A stretch of 64,000 nt of DNA from Mortierella alpina. Its lineage: Eukaryota; Mortierellomycota; Mortierellomycetes; Mortierellales; Mortierellaceae. Below the pieces are notes generated by a model. That model made no database searches. It had not been told where the DNA came from and saw only the letters and a program-made list of their open reading frames with translations. Numbering within the stretch: position 1 is the stretch's first letter; the number at the start of each line of letters is the position of its first letter. Below are positions 1 through 12,800 of the stretch, piece by piece. The position numbers and the translations under genes are program-made. The stretch is from the NCBI GenBank assembly GCA_029449245.1, contig JANATF010000009.1, positions 372,001 to 436,000 on the forward strand, written 5' to 3'.

Positions 1-249
1 ACGTCAAAGCGCGTCCGTTCCGCCCCTTGATTTTAAAGAGGCTCAAAGCCATGCAGCATGGCCACAGCACTAATATTTTTTTTCCTTTTCCCTTTTCTCT
101 TGCTCTGCCTTATGTGTCCCCACGCTCATTCCATCCACGCGTTTTGACCTTCGACCTCATTGCCCCATTGCCACTCCCCTCACTGCTGATGCCAAGCAGA
201 GTCAGTCTCGCCCACATTCGCGACAATACTCTCGAGTCCATCCCACGCC

Positions 250-2654
250 ATGTTGACCCAGGACAACCTCAGCAAGCATACGGAGCGCCACCACCAGCTG
301 AACGAGAAGAGAGACTTTGTCGAAGAATATCTGGACAGTCTGGATCTATCGGCTCTGAGGGTAGCCTCCAAAGTACGGACCCAAAATAGTCCCAGCAACG
401 AACAGGAGTTTAGCTCAGCTGAAACGTCCTCGCAGCCCATCCTGCCCCAGCATCAGAGCCAGAGCCAGTGCCAGAGCCAACAACAACCTCAACAGCAACG
501 ACATCAACAGGACAAGGCCAAACGGAGGGGAACGCGCAGTAAACTGGAGCAACACTCTGCGGACGAAGCCTCAGCGGCCAAACCGCATTCCAGGAAGACA
601 CAGGAGAGCAAGTCAACCCTGATCGAGAGCACCAAGCGTCGAGATAGCCTCATGACTGCCAGACAAGACGAGGCCAAGTCTTCCAAGAGACGGAGGCAGT
701 ATGTCGAAGCTGTGGAGCTTGAAGTCCAGAACCTCGATATTAACGAATCAGACTCCTCAAAGGCGGCCTTGAGGAAGAGGAAGGTTCGTCCAGTTAGAGC
801 CAGCGTCAAGACGCGGAGTCTCGCGCCCGCTAAGCAAGGTACAGGCTCCAGTGGCCAACTTCCCATGAGCTAATGTGCTCGTTTTGTAGCAGTATCTCAT
901 ATGACCCCACTGACATGATTAAAGTCGTCAATGTCAAAAATGTGAACAGCATGGACGCGCCGCAGCCGAGAAGATCTACTCGAAAAACAGCCTCACGACA
1001 GCCAACGTAGCGCGATTTCCAGCAGGAGGCCATTGAAAAGTCGGTCCGAAAACAACAACCATATAAGTCATGACCACCACTACGCCCGTCATCATCACCG
1101 TTACCAATCCCACGAACGCCGGGCTCATCATCGCAACGATCTCAAAGAATTGCCCCGCAATCCTGGCAACTCTGGGAGGTCAGATAGTAATAAACCTCGC
1201 AAGATCTTAACGCAGGGATCGCTCATCATAAATGTAAGCATCACTTCACTATGCCTTGGCTATGTATACATGTTTGATATGCAACGAGGACAGCGTCTCT
1301 TACACGAGGCTCAAACTTGTCTGAACAGAGCACTGACCACTGCTCTTTCACTGTTGCACGTATTATACAATGTCGTGGATATTTACGATTGCACGACGCG
1401 CATTCCAGCAGTTTACATCGCCAAATGTATCTAAAGGAAGAATCACGGTAAGCTCTGATACTGTAGTATACCTGTTTGGCACACACTCTTCGCCTTGAGT
1501 CCGATAATAACATTCAAGTTGTCCTTTATCTCGTAGATTGCAGAAAAGACGGGTAGACCTGGCATATTCAGGAAAGGGAGAGCTTCACAGAGGACTACAG
1601 TTCTTACAGGTAAGGATAGACTTTTTCTCAACGCTAAGAGACCGAGGGGCAGCGGCTCTAACTGTCGTTACACATGTGCGTAGGACATGAGTTCTCAGAG
1701 CAAGACTTTTTAGACTCACCTGAGATTTCTGGGTCACGGCGGTTCGATAATCCAACGCGGAGCAAGGTCGTAACATCAGCCTACTTTGCCTCGACGCAAG
1801 ACACCCACATGGACCATGACTCTACGAGTGATGAAAACAAGGGGTACAATACAGCGTATTCCAGCAGCGACAGCCACTCCTACAGCGAGCTCCCACGGCA
1901 TAATCCACTAGCGCATCGGGGCCGTGGACGTCGGTCTCATCGCCATCGCTCAAAGGAGGCGTCACTCAAAAGCCTTTCGGAAAAGTTACACTCAAAGAAG
2001 TCGCAATCGGACAAGCCGCTATCAGAGATGTTCTCTTTCGCAGAGCTAGATGATCATCAACTTTGGTCGAGTTCAGTTCCTGAAAGTCGTTTGCCGATAC
2101 CAGCCATGGAAGCTCTGAGCGAGGCCGCCGTGATGTATGAGACTTTTTGTCACTAAGTGAGAGTGAAGATTGGTTTTCTACCTTGATCCTGCTGTTACTA
2201 ATGCTTTCTGATAATGGATACCAGGATCCCGCAAACTGTTGAACCGATACAGCATGCTGATCAGGCAGGCTACCATCCCGAAGCAAAAACAACCACACCC
2301 CATTGCTACGAGCCTCAGTATCTCGAACCAGCAAGCGCATATGATGGATTGCAGCGCCCTCTGCTTGCAGTGCAGGATCCATATAGACCAAGTTACCATG
2401 AGTATGGCTCTCCGTGTGGCGTGTTCTATGAGCCTCTTCAGGACCCTGCTATGGAAATGACTGTGCAGTGGCCGATCCAAGGTGCAGCCTCTTTACCGCT
2501 TATCCAGCAACCTTCACAGCCGTTCGACGAGTTGCCTGAAGATCTCGACGCTGATGCGGTTGACTACCACACCCCCTTGTATGCACTGGGCACCGAATCC
2601 TCAGCACCACCCTTCCAGCCCCGTTTTCGCTGGCGACCCCATAGGCTCTACTGA
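250..2654 (+). CDS. Unrecognised basic, low-complexity protein (621 aa, six exons)
   Basis: I do not recognise the family. Six exons (250-838, 950-1233, 1409-1447, 1537-1609, 1684-2134, 2225-2654) join in frame through GT-AG introns; the last intron has a CTAAT branch-like box. The first ATG of the open frame was taken as the start. Residues about 60-85 are Gln/Ser-rich and 95-200 are rich in Lys/Arg, as in nuclear or chromatin proteins. His- and Arg-rich stretches follow, with RGRGRRSHRHR in exon 5, and the C-terminal quarter is Pro/Tyr/Gln-rich. The only part that looks like a conserved motif is coded by the two tiny exons 3 and 4 (39 and 73 nt): SPNVSKGRITIAEKTGRPGI followed by FRKGRAS. 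A shugoshin or borealin-like role was considered but no signature fits. The model is an inference; the exon phases are what supports it. Confidence 0.62.
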
Positions 2655-2843
2655 CGAGTCAATATATCACATGATGCGTGGCTTAAATGTTTTTCTTTTT
2701 TTTTCTTTTTGAGTGGATGCTCAGGCGAGCGCGGCCAAGTAGGCTCGCCCGCTTGAAGTCGACGACGCTTTCGCTTTTCTCTCCTCGGCCTCGACCAAGC
2801 ACATCATCGCCTACTTGTGGACCGCCTTGTCTTTCCGCCTAAA

Positions 2844-5800
2844 ATGAAGGAACAAGTGCACGAGCAGGCGCCAAAGAAGATGTAAGGCATTTTGCAGTCC
2901 CTCACACCTCGCCCATGCATCCATGCCTGGATGCCGGACCATCACCACGTCCGGCCTGCGCCTGGCATGGCGGCCATGTTGCCTTACAATCTTGTTGCCG
3001 ACCAAAAGAAAAATGGCTACATTCGCGAGACCTGCTGCTGACCAAGCACTAACCGTCTTGAGCTTCATTCCTTCACGTTCATAGCAAACATATCCAGTTT
3101 GGTGTCCTTTCGCCGCAGGAAATCGTCAATGTATCCGAGTTTGAGGTTACGCAGCGCGACCTGTACACCGTGCAGGATCGCCAGCCCGTCAAATATGGAA
3201 TGCTCGACTTGAGGCTGGTAAGAGGAACTCTTGACTCCAGCAACCGCATCATTATGCTCTCGTCAGCGGAGGCCTGAGCCATCAACGTTAACACCGTTAC
3301 TGCGGCGAGAGGCTCATGGACATGAGTCATCCCTAAATGTCGATACTAACGGTGCACAATGCTTTCTATAGGGTACGTCCGACAAACAAGCTACATGCGA
3401 GACATGCGGATTGAAGCAACAGGACTGCATTGGACATTTCGCCCACATCCGACTGTGCCTTCCAGTTTTTCACATTGGATACTTCAAAGCTGTCATTGTC
3501 ATTTTGCAGAACATCTGCAAGGTAATATCAAAAGCGACCCGTTTTGAGCTTCCCGAACAGATTTTCTCCTTTGTCTGTGCTTTCAACAGAAACAAAGTAT
3601 ACTTACATGGTCTTCCTGGGCGTACTTGTAATAGACTTGCAGTAGGGTACTACTTTCAGAAAAGGATCGCCGCACATACATCAGGAAGCTCCGCGCACCC
3701 AACCTGGAAAACCTGACAAGGAAGACTGTTGTCAAGAATGTTAACGACAAATGCAAGAAGGTCGTCTATTGCCCTTACTGCGAGGCAACGAATGGTAGGG
3801 ACATGCAACCGTTATTGTTGTTTTGACCAACACGAATCAGGCTCCAATTTAACACCACGGATCTGAATTGTCGCTTTAGGCGCTGTTAAGAAGGTGGGTG
3901 CACTCAGGATCGTGCACGAGAAATTCAGGGCAAAGAGAGCCCTCGACGAGTATGAACAGTTCAAGAGTACATTCAACAATGCCATTGCCGCCGCTCCGGA
4001 CATGAAGCCCCATATTGGAAAGGCGCATGAGGACATGAACCCTTTAAGAGTCCTGAATCTTTTCAAGGCCATCTCAGACGAGGTATGGGTTATGGTCTTG
4101 TGTACAGATATGCGCCAAGTTTAGAAGCGTCTGGAAGGTGGTAGGAACTGCTTAGCTGACCGCTTATATTTGTCATGTGCTACTACATAGGACTGTGAAC
4201 TTTTGGGTATGAATCCAGATGTCGGACGGCCTGAGATGTACCTTTGGCAGAATATTTCGGTCCCGCCAGTTTGTATTCGTCCGTCGGTTCAGCAGGATGG
4301 CGCCAGTAACGAGGATGACATTACGGTCAAGCTCACGGAGGTGATCTTCACTAACGCCCATATGCAAGCCGGTCTCAACGAAGGCATCGCCATTCACAAT
4401 CTGATGGTAAGGACAGGGGTTCACTCCCTGTTTTCTGTATGGTCAATGGGAAGACAACGAAGCGTATTTTGTAGAGTGCTTACGAACATATGCTGTGGGG
4501 CGCTTATTGTTTTTCTTAGGAACAATGGGACTTTTTGCAGCTCTCAGTCGCCATGTACATCAACAGTGAACAGCCTGGAATTTCGAATCTTCAGCCAGGA
4601 AAGCCCGTCCGCGGCTTCTGTCAGAGACTGAAAGGAAAGCAGGGTCGTTTCCGTGGAAACTTGTCTGGAAAGCGTGTCGACTTTTCAGGACGTACAGTTA
4701 TTTCGCCTGACCCAAATCTCAGGATCGACCAGGTCGCTGTTCCCGAACTGGTGGCCAAGAATTTGACATATCCAGAGCGGGTCACTAGCCACAATATCAC
4801 ACGCCTACGTAACGCCATCACGAACGGAACGGAGGTCCATCCAGGAGCAAATTATGTGACACTGGGATCGAGCAATATGAAGAAGTCGCTCAAGTTCGGT
4901 AACAGGACTCAGATCGCAGCTGAGATCCAGGTCGGAGATCTTGTTGAGCGCCATCTGAACGATGGAGACGTCGTTTTGTTCAACCGTCAGCCCTCGCTTC
5001 ACAAACTGTCCATCATGGCTCATTATGCAAAGATCCGACCTTGGCGTACATTCCGTTTCAACGAGTGTGTTTGCAATCCATACAACGCCGATTTCGACGG
5101 AGACGAGATGAACTTGCACGTTCCTCAGACTGAGGAAGCCAGGACCGAAGCTATTGAGCTGATGGGTGTCAAGAACAACTTGGTGACCCCCAGAAACGGA
5201 ACACCTCTTATCGCAGCCATTCAGGACTTTATCACAGCGTCGTACCTCATCACGCAGAAGGACCTCTTCTACGACCGAGCGCAGTTTGTCCAGATCTGTT
5301 CTTACTTGGGCGATGCTGAGCTCAAGATCGATATTCCGCCGCCTGCTATTTGGAAACCTGCGCAGCGCTGGACAGGAAAGCAGATCATCAGTGTTCTTCT
5401 CAAGCCCAACAAGAACTCCAAGGTTCTCGTCAATCTGGAAGCCAAGACTCGCTCGTACGATAAGGCCAAGCGACCTATGTTGGACATGTGCAACAATGAC
5501 GGCTACCTTGTTATTTACAACAGTGAAATCATGTGCGGCGTCCTGGACAAGTCCATTGTCGGTGACGGAAACAAGAGCTCACTCTTTTACATTGTCATGC
5601 GCGACTATGGTTCTATCGAGGCGGCAAAGTGCATGAATCGACTGGCCAAGCTTTGTGCTCGTTGGTTGGGAACAGTTGGATTTTCTATTGGTATCAACGA
5701 TGTCCAGCCGGGCGAGATTTTGGCAGCCAAGAAGGATGAGCTCGTCAAGAATGCGTACGCTCACTGCGACGATCTAATTTACCGCTCACTCCACGGCCAG

Positions 5801-7907
5801 TTGGAGAACCAGCCTGGATGTGACATTGAGCAAACTCTTGAGGCGTTGATTTCAGGAGAGCTGTCTCAAGTTCGTGACAAGGTCGGAGATATCTGTTTGA
5901 CGGAGCTGAACAAGTTCAACTCACCTCTTATCATGGCTACCTGTGGTTCCAAGGGTAAGTAGAGGCTATACACGCGCACCGTTTTTTTTGTTCTTGTCGT
6001 TGATGTCGATTGCTGCTTTTAATGCTTACATATGCCCATCTGTATATATCCATACAGGTTCCAAGATTAACGTGTCGCAGATGGTTGCTTGTGTCGGTCA
6101 GCAAATTATCAGCGGTAAACGTATTCCCAACGGCTTCCAGGACAGATCACTGCCCCATTTCTTGAAGAACTCCAAGATCCCTCCAGCCAAGGGTTTCGTC
6201 CGAAACAGTTTCTACAGTGGTCTGACTCCTACAGAGTTCTTTTTCCACGCTGTATCTGGTCGTGAAGGTCTGGTCGATACCGCTGTCAAGACTGCCGAGA
6301 CGGGATACATGCAGCGTCGTCTGATGAAGGCTCTGGAGGATCTCACCACACACTACGATCTCTCCGTGCGTAACTCTGTCGGAAATATCGTACAGTTTAC
6401 ATATGGAAGTGATGGACTAGATCCTGCTGTTCTCGAGGGCAACGGAACACCAGTCGTGTTTGAACGCAACTTTGTCAGCACTCTTCACATTTTGCCCGTG
6501 ACCAAGGACGACAAGCGGCTGCTGCCTTGGCAGATTAATGCCTATGCCGAGAAGGCTGTTGAGTCGCCTCGTTGGGCCAAGAACTGCTCTAAGGAGTTTA
6601 TCGCGTCCGTTCTCTTGTACGTCAAGAGCCATATTGCCGGGAAGCTGCAGAAGATTCGCGAGGCATACGATATGATGTCAGGAGAGCATAACCCAGGCGA
6701 GGAGTACGAGGACATGGACATGGACGAGGACGTGCCCGAGGAGGTCAAGAAGATTGTCGACAATAAGCTGTCTGTGACTGAGCGCCAGCTGGCGCAGTTC
6801 CTGTACATCTGTTGGGACAAATTCATGAAGGCCAAGATCGAGCCCGCCTCTGCTGTTGGTGCCGTCGGTGCTCAGTCCATTGGAGAGCCCGGTACGCAGA
6901 TGACGTTGAAGACTTTCCATTTTGCTGGTGTCGCTTCTATGAACATTACACTGGGAGTTCCTCGTATCAAGGAAATTATCAACGCGGCCAAGGTTATCAC
7001 CACACCCATTATTACAACTCGCCTTGTCAACAACATGGACGTCAAGGCCGCACGTATCGTCAAAGGAAGAATTGAGAAGACTATGCTTGGAGACATTGCC
7101 GAGTTTATTGAGGAGGTTTACAAGCCCGATGAGTGCTACATTGGCGTCCGTCTGGATATGGAAGCGATCCGGAGATTGCAGCTCGAGACGGATCTGGATG
7201 AGGTGGCCAAGGCCATCGGGGCAGCACCCAAACTGAGGATTGGCGCCAGCAACGTGCAATCGCACAAGCCCGACCGCCTCCGTATCTATGTGCAGTCCAA
7301 GGACCCCGCTGGCCTATACTACTCTATCAAGGCTCTCAAGAGAGCTTTGCCTGATATCATCATCAAGGGTCTCCCGCAGGTCAACCGCGCCGTCATTAAC
7401 GAGATCCAGGGCAGTGGTGGCAAGAAGGAGTTGCTGGTCGAAGGTTATGGTCTTCGCGAGCTGATGAATACGGAGGGAGTCGTCGGTACACAGACGCGTT
7501 CCAATCACGTTATGGAGGTCTGGAAGGTCCTCGGTATTGAAGCAGCTCGTCGCACCATTCTGGACGAGATCAAGAGTGTCATGGATTCTCACGGACTGAC
7601 GATCGACCCACGCCACGTCATGCTGTTGGGAGATATTATGACCTCGAAGGGTGAGGTTCTCGGTATCACGCGCTTTGGTATCGCGAAGATGAAGGACAGT
7701 GTTATGATGTTGGCATCGTTTGAGAAGACCACAGACCACTTGTTTGAAGCGGCTCTGTACTCTAAGAAGGATGCCATTGAAGGAGTTTCGGAATGTATCA
7801 TCATGGGTATCCCCATGTCGATCGGAACGGGCTTGTTCAAGTTGATCAAGAGGGACGATGCCCAGGACCGGATTCCCATCCGCCGCAAGCTGTTGTTCGA
7901 CCCATAG
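2844..7907 (+). CDS. RPO31: DNA-directed RNA polymerase III largest subunit (RPC1/RPC160)
   Basis: Catalytic largest subunit of nuclear RNA polymerase III, which makes tRNAs, 5S rRNA and U6. Eight exons (2844-2881, 3085-3217, 3372-3521, 3635-3794, 3880-4082, 4191-4406, 4520-5954, 6058-7907) join in phase to 1394 residues, the usual family length. The N-terminal zinc-binding region shows [15 protein letters not shown] (exon 3) and a CPYC pair (exon 4). Exon 7 carries [20 protein letters not shown] and the metal-binding [10 protein letters not shown] loop near residues 489-498 (Asp 491, 493, 495). Exon 8 carries the bridge-helix/trigger-loop region with [20 protein letters not shown]. The protein ends at KLLFDP with no heptad-repeat tail, which excludes Pol II RPB1, and the N-terminal zinc region and linker match Pol III rather than Pol I. 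Its ATG lies about 190 bp after the preceding gene on the same strand. Confidence 0.97.
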
Positions 7908-8074
7908 CACCATTCAAAGAAAGAAAAAAAAAAGCACGCAGCACAAAGTAATGAAAATATCCACATCTTGCATAAGTAGATTGTCGTGGCCTTTTGATCG
8001 GCTTTAGGGTCAGAGGGATCCTCATTGCGAGCGGAGGTCTATAGAAAAGACCAACGTTTCAAGTACTGTACGTC

Positions 8075-8958
8075 GTGCTTGCTGTCGGCTCTCGTTCGCG
8101 CCAACTTTCTCTTTTTACTGTTTTCCTTTGTTCGCCACTTCCTATCTCTCTTGCCATTGCGTCTCTCAGTAACCCAAGAGCCACGCTACCGTACACCTCA
8201 GCCGGTATGGAAAACCCGGCTTGCAACCTTCCCTGGATCAACTCGTACGCCGGCAACAGCACCTAACTCCAATCCCGTCTCGTTCACGCACTGCTGTCCT
8301 ACCCCTGGAAACTGCGGCTTCTACCCTGCCACAGAAGGATGCACGGGCGGCCTGACTGAATGCACGGTTGGAAACTCCCGCTTCGTGTGTCGTGTCGCCA
8401 TACTCAAAATTTCAAGTCTGACTCTGCCTGTTACCAAGAGGGCACTTTGGCTGCTACCCGAAACATACCTTGCTGTACCAGCCCTTCCAGGCTTTCTCAA
8501 GACACAGACCGGGTTCGCTAGGGATCGAAAACTTGGGTCTGTTGTAAAGATCGCAATGACGCCGGGAGTTGTCTCTGGGCCATGGCTTGCTTTGAGTATC
8601 CCTTCGTTTTTTTGGCATTGGAGGCAAAGACTCGGGTCTGTTTTATGGGTTTATTCTAGCCGGTGAGCCGACGACAGGATCCAAGTATTGTGTCCACGAG
8701 GTGGCGCTGGGCAAGGAGGTTGAGAGCGGGAGGTGTTTGGCCATGGGTCCACCTCAGTCTGGGTGTGCGCTGGGTGGAAGCGGGCTTCCAGCACCTCCTC
8801 TGCCAAGTAGTAGTACATCTAGTGCTCGTCCGACGCAGGGGACTTCGGCAATGCTTGATAGTTCGTTTGTTGCTTCGACTGTGGATGCGGTAGCCCTTCG
8901 CTCTCTACACATAAACGCAAAACATGTCTTCGCTCGACCAAGTACGGTATGTCCGTGA
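8075..8958 (+). pseudogene. Frame-broken secreted Cys-rich protein
   Basis: No single frame is open, but consecutive frames read like one secreted protein. From ATG 8075 comes a signal-peptide-like start (FTVFLCSPLPISLAIAS), then NLPWINSYAGNST, stopped by TAA at about 8264. The next frame continues at once with FTHCCPTPGNCGFYPATEG and a further Cys-rich run, a third with DSACYQEGTLAATRNIPCCT, then KTWVCCKDRNDAGSCLWAM. A shift within a run of seven T near 8610 leads to GKDSGLFYGFILAGEPTTG and a Ser/Ala/Pro-rich tail. The regular CC pairs suggest a disulphide-rich extracellular protein; family not recognised. At least three frame changes without usable introns argue for a pseudogene. Homopolymer sequencing error could explain one of them. 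Confidence 0.5.
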
Positions 8959-9119
8959 GACCTCGGGCACACCGTATTGGGCGCAAAGCACTTGCGGATT
9001 TCGATCCCGTGACGTCACACTACTCCAGTCGGGCTCGTTTTTTCGCTCCGAAAAAGCGGGTTCGCTTTTCGCTTGCATCAACACTTTCCTTTGATTCACA
9101 CCACACCGGATTATTCAAC

Positions 9120-9865
9120 ATGTCTGACAACGCCGAGATCAAGATCGAGACTGGTGCGTTGAGAAAATAGCCACATCTGCAGCTAGCCTTGAAACAGCGA
9201 TGGAAAGGCAACTGCAGAGCACTGTTGATTCACCTGGCAAAAAGATCAGGATCTCGCCTTCCGGACCTCATCCAAGGGAAAACAACAACACGCCCGTGAT
9301 GGAGCAAAGGACGGGTTATTAGAGGAAGAGGCTGAAGAAGAAGACCTCATGCGCGCGTCGTGACTCCCCAGACTCTGATTGAGCAGCAACCTCAGTACTT
9401 TTGCTATACATACTCCAGTACTGCAGTGGGACCTCCGAACTCTCTTCCCTCAAGCGCGATTTGTATATTAACACTTCATATTTTTGTCTTTTTGCAATTG
9501 TCCCTTTCAGCTCCCTTCGACGCTCGTTTCCCCAACACCAACCAGAGCAAGCACTGCTGGCAGGCGTACAGCGACTACTACAAGTGCCTTGACGCCCGTG
9601 GTGAGGAGTTCCAGGGCTGCAAGCAGTTCAAGAAGACCTTCCAGAGCATTTGCCCCAACGCCTGGGTATGATATTTTTTGGGATTATAATCTTTTTACTC
9701 AGGGAAATCTATGGCAGCGTTTGAAAATCTATCTACGGTAGATATTAACTGGTTGTTATGCACTATCTCTTGTTGTTTTAGGTCGCCAGCTGGGATGAGC
9801 AGCGCGAGGAGGGTACTCTCCCCTTCAAGGTCACCATCACCGATGAGGCACCTGCCAAGCACTAA
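9120..9865 (+). CDS. COX12: Cytochrome c oxidase subunit VIb (Cox12)
   Basis: Small intermembrane-space subunit of respiratory complex IV that bridges the two monomers of the dimer. Exons 9120-9153, 9511-9665 and 9782-9865 give 90 residues starting MSDNAEIKIET, then APFDARFPNTNQSKHCWQ, a typical Cox12 opening. The twin-Cys helix pair is visible: CWQAYSDYYKC (CX9C) and CKQFKKTFQSIC (CX10C), the pattern oxidised by the Mia40 pathway. The C-terminus VASWDEQREEGTLPFKV also matches the family. Intron 1 (357 nt) is long for this window and splits the gene just before the conserved core. The gene has no mitochondrial presequence, as expected for Mia40 substrates. Confidence 0.96.
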
Positions 9866-12800
9866 GCTTGTCGACCCTCTAGCCTGATGGAGGTTTTTTG
9901 GTAATGGTTGTATTTCGCCTGCACGCTCAATATCACCAATAGAAGCAGCTTTTCATTTACATTAAAAAAAAAGAAGAACGAGCAAAGAAGGACAGTATGA
10001 ATTCCTCTCGGCTCTTTTTGTTCAAAAAAAAGTCGACGTTACAGCAGATACGCGTATGAAAGTGATAATAAATATTCTTTTGAAGCAAAGGCTCTACGAA
10101 GGTGGATAATAGTGTTATCGATGTGATGTGGATCAAGGCAAGCAAAAGCAATAAATGGCAGACGCGTCCCGACGCTTTGTGTATCTATAACGCGACAGCA
10201 GCAGCAAGTTGATTGGTTTTGATTTGATAAGATGAAAAAAAGGGGACGATGTATCTTTGCCTCAAATCTCCAAAGGAACAGACCCTCCGATGCCATGGTT
10301 AAAAGTCATCAGAGGTCCAAATCCAGGGCGATCTGCAGGCAAGATATACCAGGCTCCTTTCCCTCACAACAGCTGCGTTCGCCCCAAACCTGTCCACTTC
10401 TCTCATATTTCTCTCCTTGATCGACAAGAGTGTACTGCATCCTTCATTCAAAGAATCTACATGCATCGATATCCCTTTCCAAATAGTTCACGCACTTTCT
10501 CAGCAATTTTCTTTGGCTTTTTTCTCGAGCATTACCCATCCTAGTCATTGAGCAATCCTTCTCCTAATCAGGTCCGCAGTGTCATTTGTGAAGCCGCTTC
10601 AGTCAAAAAAGGGAGTCTTTTCCGTATATCTGAAAAGATGATCACCCACACATGCTGCTCATTGTGCCTGGTCTGTTTTCAAAGCTCCGTATGATCAAAG
10701 AGTTTCTCAAATGAATATCATGGCGTTTTCCTTTGTCGTGCATCTTCACAACCCTAGCATGTTTTCTTGCTGTCAACTCTCAAAACGAGCGCTCTCTACC
10801 GGCTGGCGTTGTTGTATCCCACCCCCCGCTGCAAGGCCTGTTATCATTCTTTTGGGATTAACCACATCACTGCAATCCCTTTGCTTGATAATACATTGGA
10901 TCACCCTTCAAGATCAGGAAACTGGCCAAAAGAAAAAAAAACAAAAGAGGGTTCGGCGATCTTCGTGACAAGACAACAAACATTGGCACAAGACAAACAA
11001 AAGAAAAAAAATACTTCATGGAAGATTCAGTCAAGTAATAAGAGCAAAGAAGTTCTTCTGTTGAGGTTCCTCTCCCCTTACAAACATTAAAAAAGAGGAA
11101 CCCTACTAAGAAGTACTTGTGTTTTTGCTCCGTTTCTTGCCAGTATCAAACCAGAGATGTTTTTTTTCTTCCTTCAATGTCTTGTATCATGATGATATCA
11201 AAAAGCCATTCATGAAAGCATCGTTCTCTGTTGTTTTTTTCTTTTGCAAAGGAAACCTGAAAAGAGAAGGGATTCATGATCCAGATCCATTTGTCAAACA
11301 AAGTGTGAAGGACTGAGCGAGACGTGTTTCTTCTACTAAAGAACAATACTAGACCGTGAAGAAGGAGGTTTTTGGATGGGACACAAACGGCGCCAGAAGG
11401 TGGATCACACAGGTTTAGGTATTAGAGTGAGGGAGTCAAAAAACCATGCTAAGGATACTAGGCGAGAGAAGCAGGGATTGAAAAAGGGTAGTAACCAGGA
11501 CATAAGCATTCAGAAAAAAAACCCAGATCTTGGAGCGAGGAAGCAAGAAGCTCAGGCGAGCAACATGAACAGGGGATCAACTTTGTAGATTCGTAAGAAG
11601 GCACCCTCAAGTGTTAGAAGATAGTTGGCAGAACAAAAGAGGACAATGCAAACCTTTTCAGAAAGAGTAGATATGCTCATGGTTCACAGGAACAAAGGGG
11701 AATACTGCGATGAAGAAAGAAACAAAAAAAAAAAGCGAGAGAAGGCGCGCTTGATGAACTGAAGGATGGGACATGTCAGACTTTGTAGACAGTTAAGAAA
11801 GTAGAGGCAACACATGCTTGGCAAACTGGAGGAAAACATTAGCGAGAAAAGCAAAAGGACAGGAAGGGGCAAGTTACAGCTGTTGAGGAGAGGGATGGAG
11901 TGCTGGCTGATTGTGTCTCCCTCCGAAACGTTTAACTTGCAGCGCAGATGAAGACTGCAGGTAGCAAGGTGATTATGATGGAGGGGTAAAGATCAAAAAA
12001 AAAAAGAAAGCAGGCTGATATTAAAGAAAAATAAACAACCGCACGTCACCGAATAGAAGCCGGAGGTCCGCAAACGCAGAATGTATCTCATGCCTTTCGC
12101 TCCCCTTGGTCACACTTGTGTACAGCACAGTATCGGCTTTGTCATCGTTTATTTCGCATTGCTGACAGCTAGCAAGGTCAACTAGGACGGAGGAACTCGA
12201 ACGAAAGTCAGCCGTGCGCGCGCTGGATGTGTTCAAGTGGGCTGCTACGAGAAAGAAGAAAGAAAAATGTTGAGCAATTTTCCCAGCAGTACGTCAGGCG
12301 ATACCTTCAGAAGCCTACCAGAGCCGTATACTGTTTACCCCCTGGAGCGAGCTGGGAAGTGCGGAAGAGGCAGCGGTTGGCCAGGAACCCTCCCCATTCT
12401 TCGGGGTTGGAAGCCACATGGGGCAACCTTAAACGACGACTTTCGATGAAGGCGGCAGCCGTGTGGTCTGTCGTCCCCATTGAAAATTTCATTTCACGTC
12501 GCCCCACAACAAAAAAAAAGGGCCATTCGCAGTGGCGGATAGCAAAGGTGAGGCTAGCTCAACGAGGGTCTTCATTCAGAAGGGCTCTCCGGCACAGAGC
12601 ACAGCGCAACCGAGCAACCAGAAGAGCTGTTTGTTGATTCTCGATGTATTTCCAGGGTGCTCAGGCACCATAGCACCATAGTAGTGATGTGTGGATGTGT
12701 CGAGAGGAAGCTGTCGGCCGCAGGGTCGGAGCGGTTCTGCGCGCCTTGCGCTGTCGTCTGTTGCTGGATTGGGAGACAGATGACCGACATGACCTTGTGT

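Noticed and set aside
6678-7913. Minus-strand frames opposite RPC1 (6678-7265, 7314-7913)
   Set aside because: Shadow frames of exon 8; no start context or homology.
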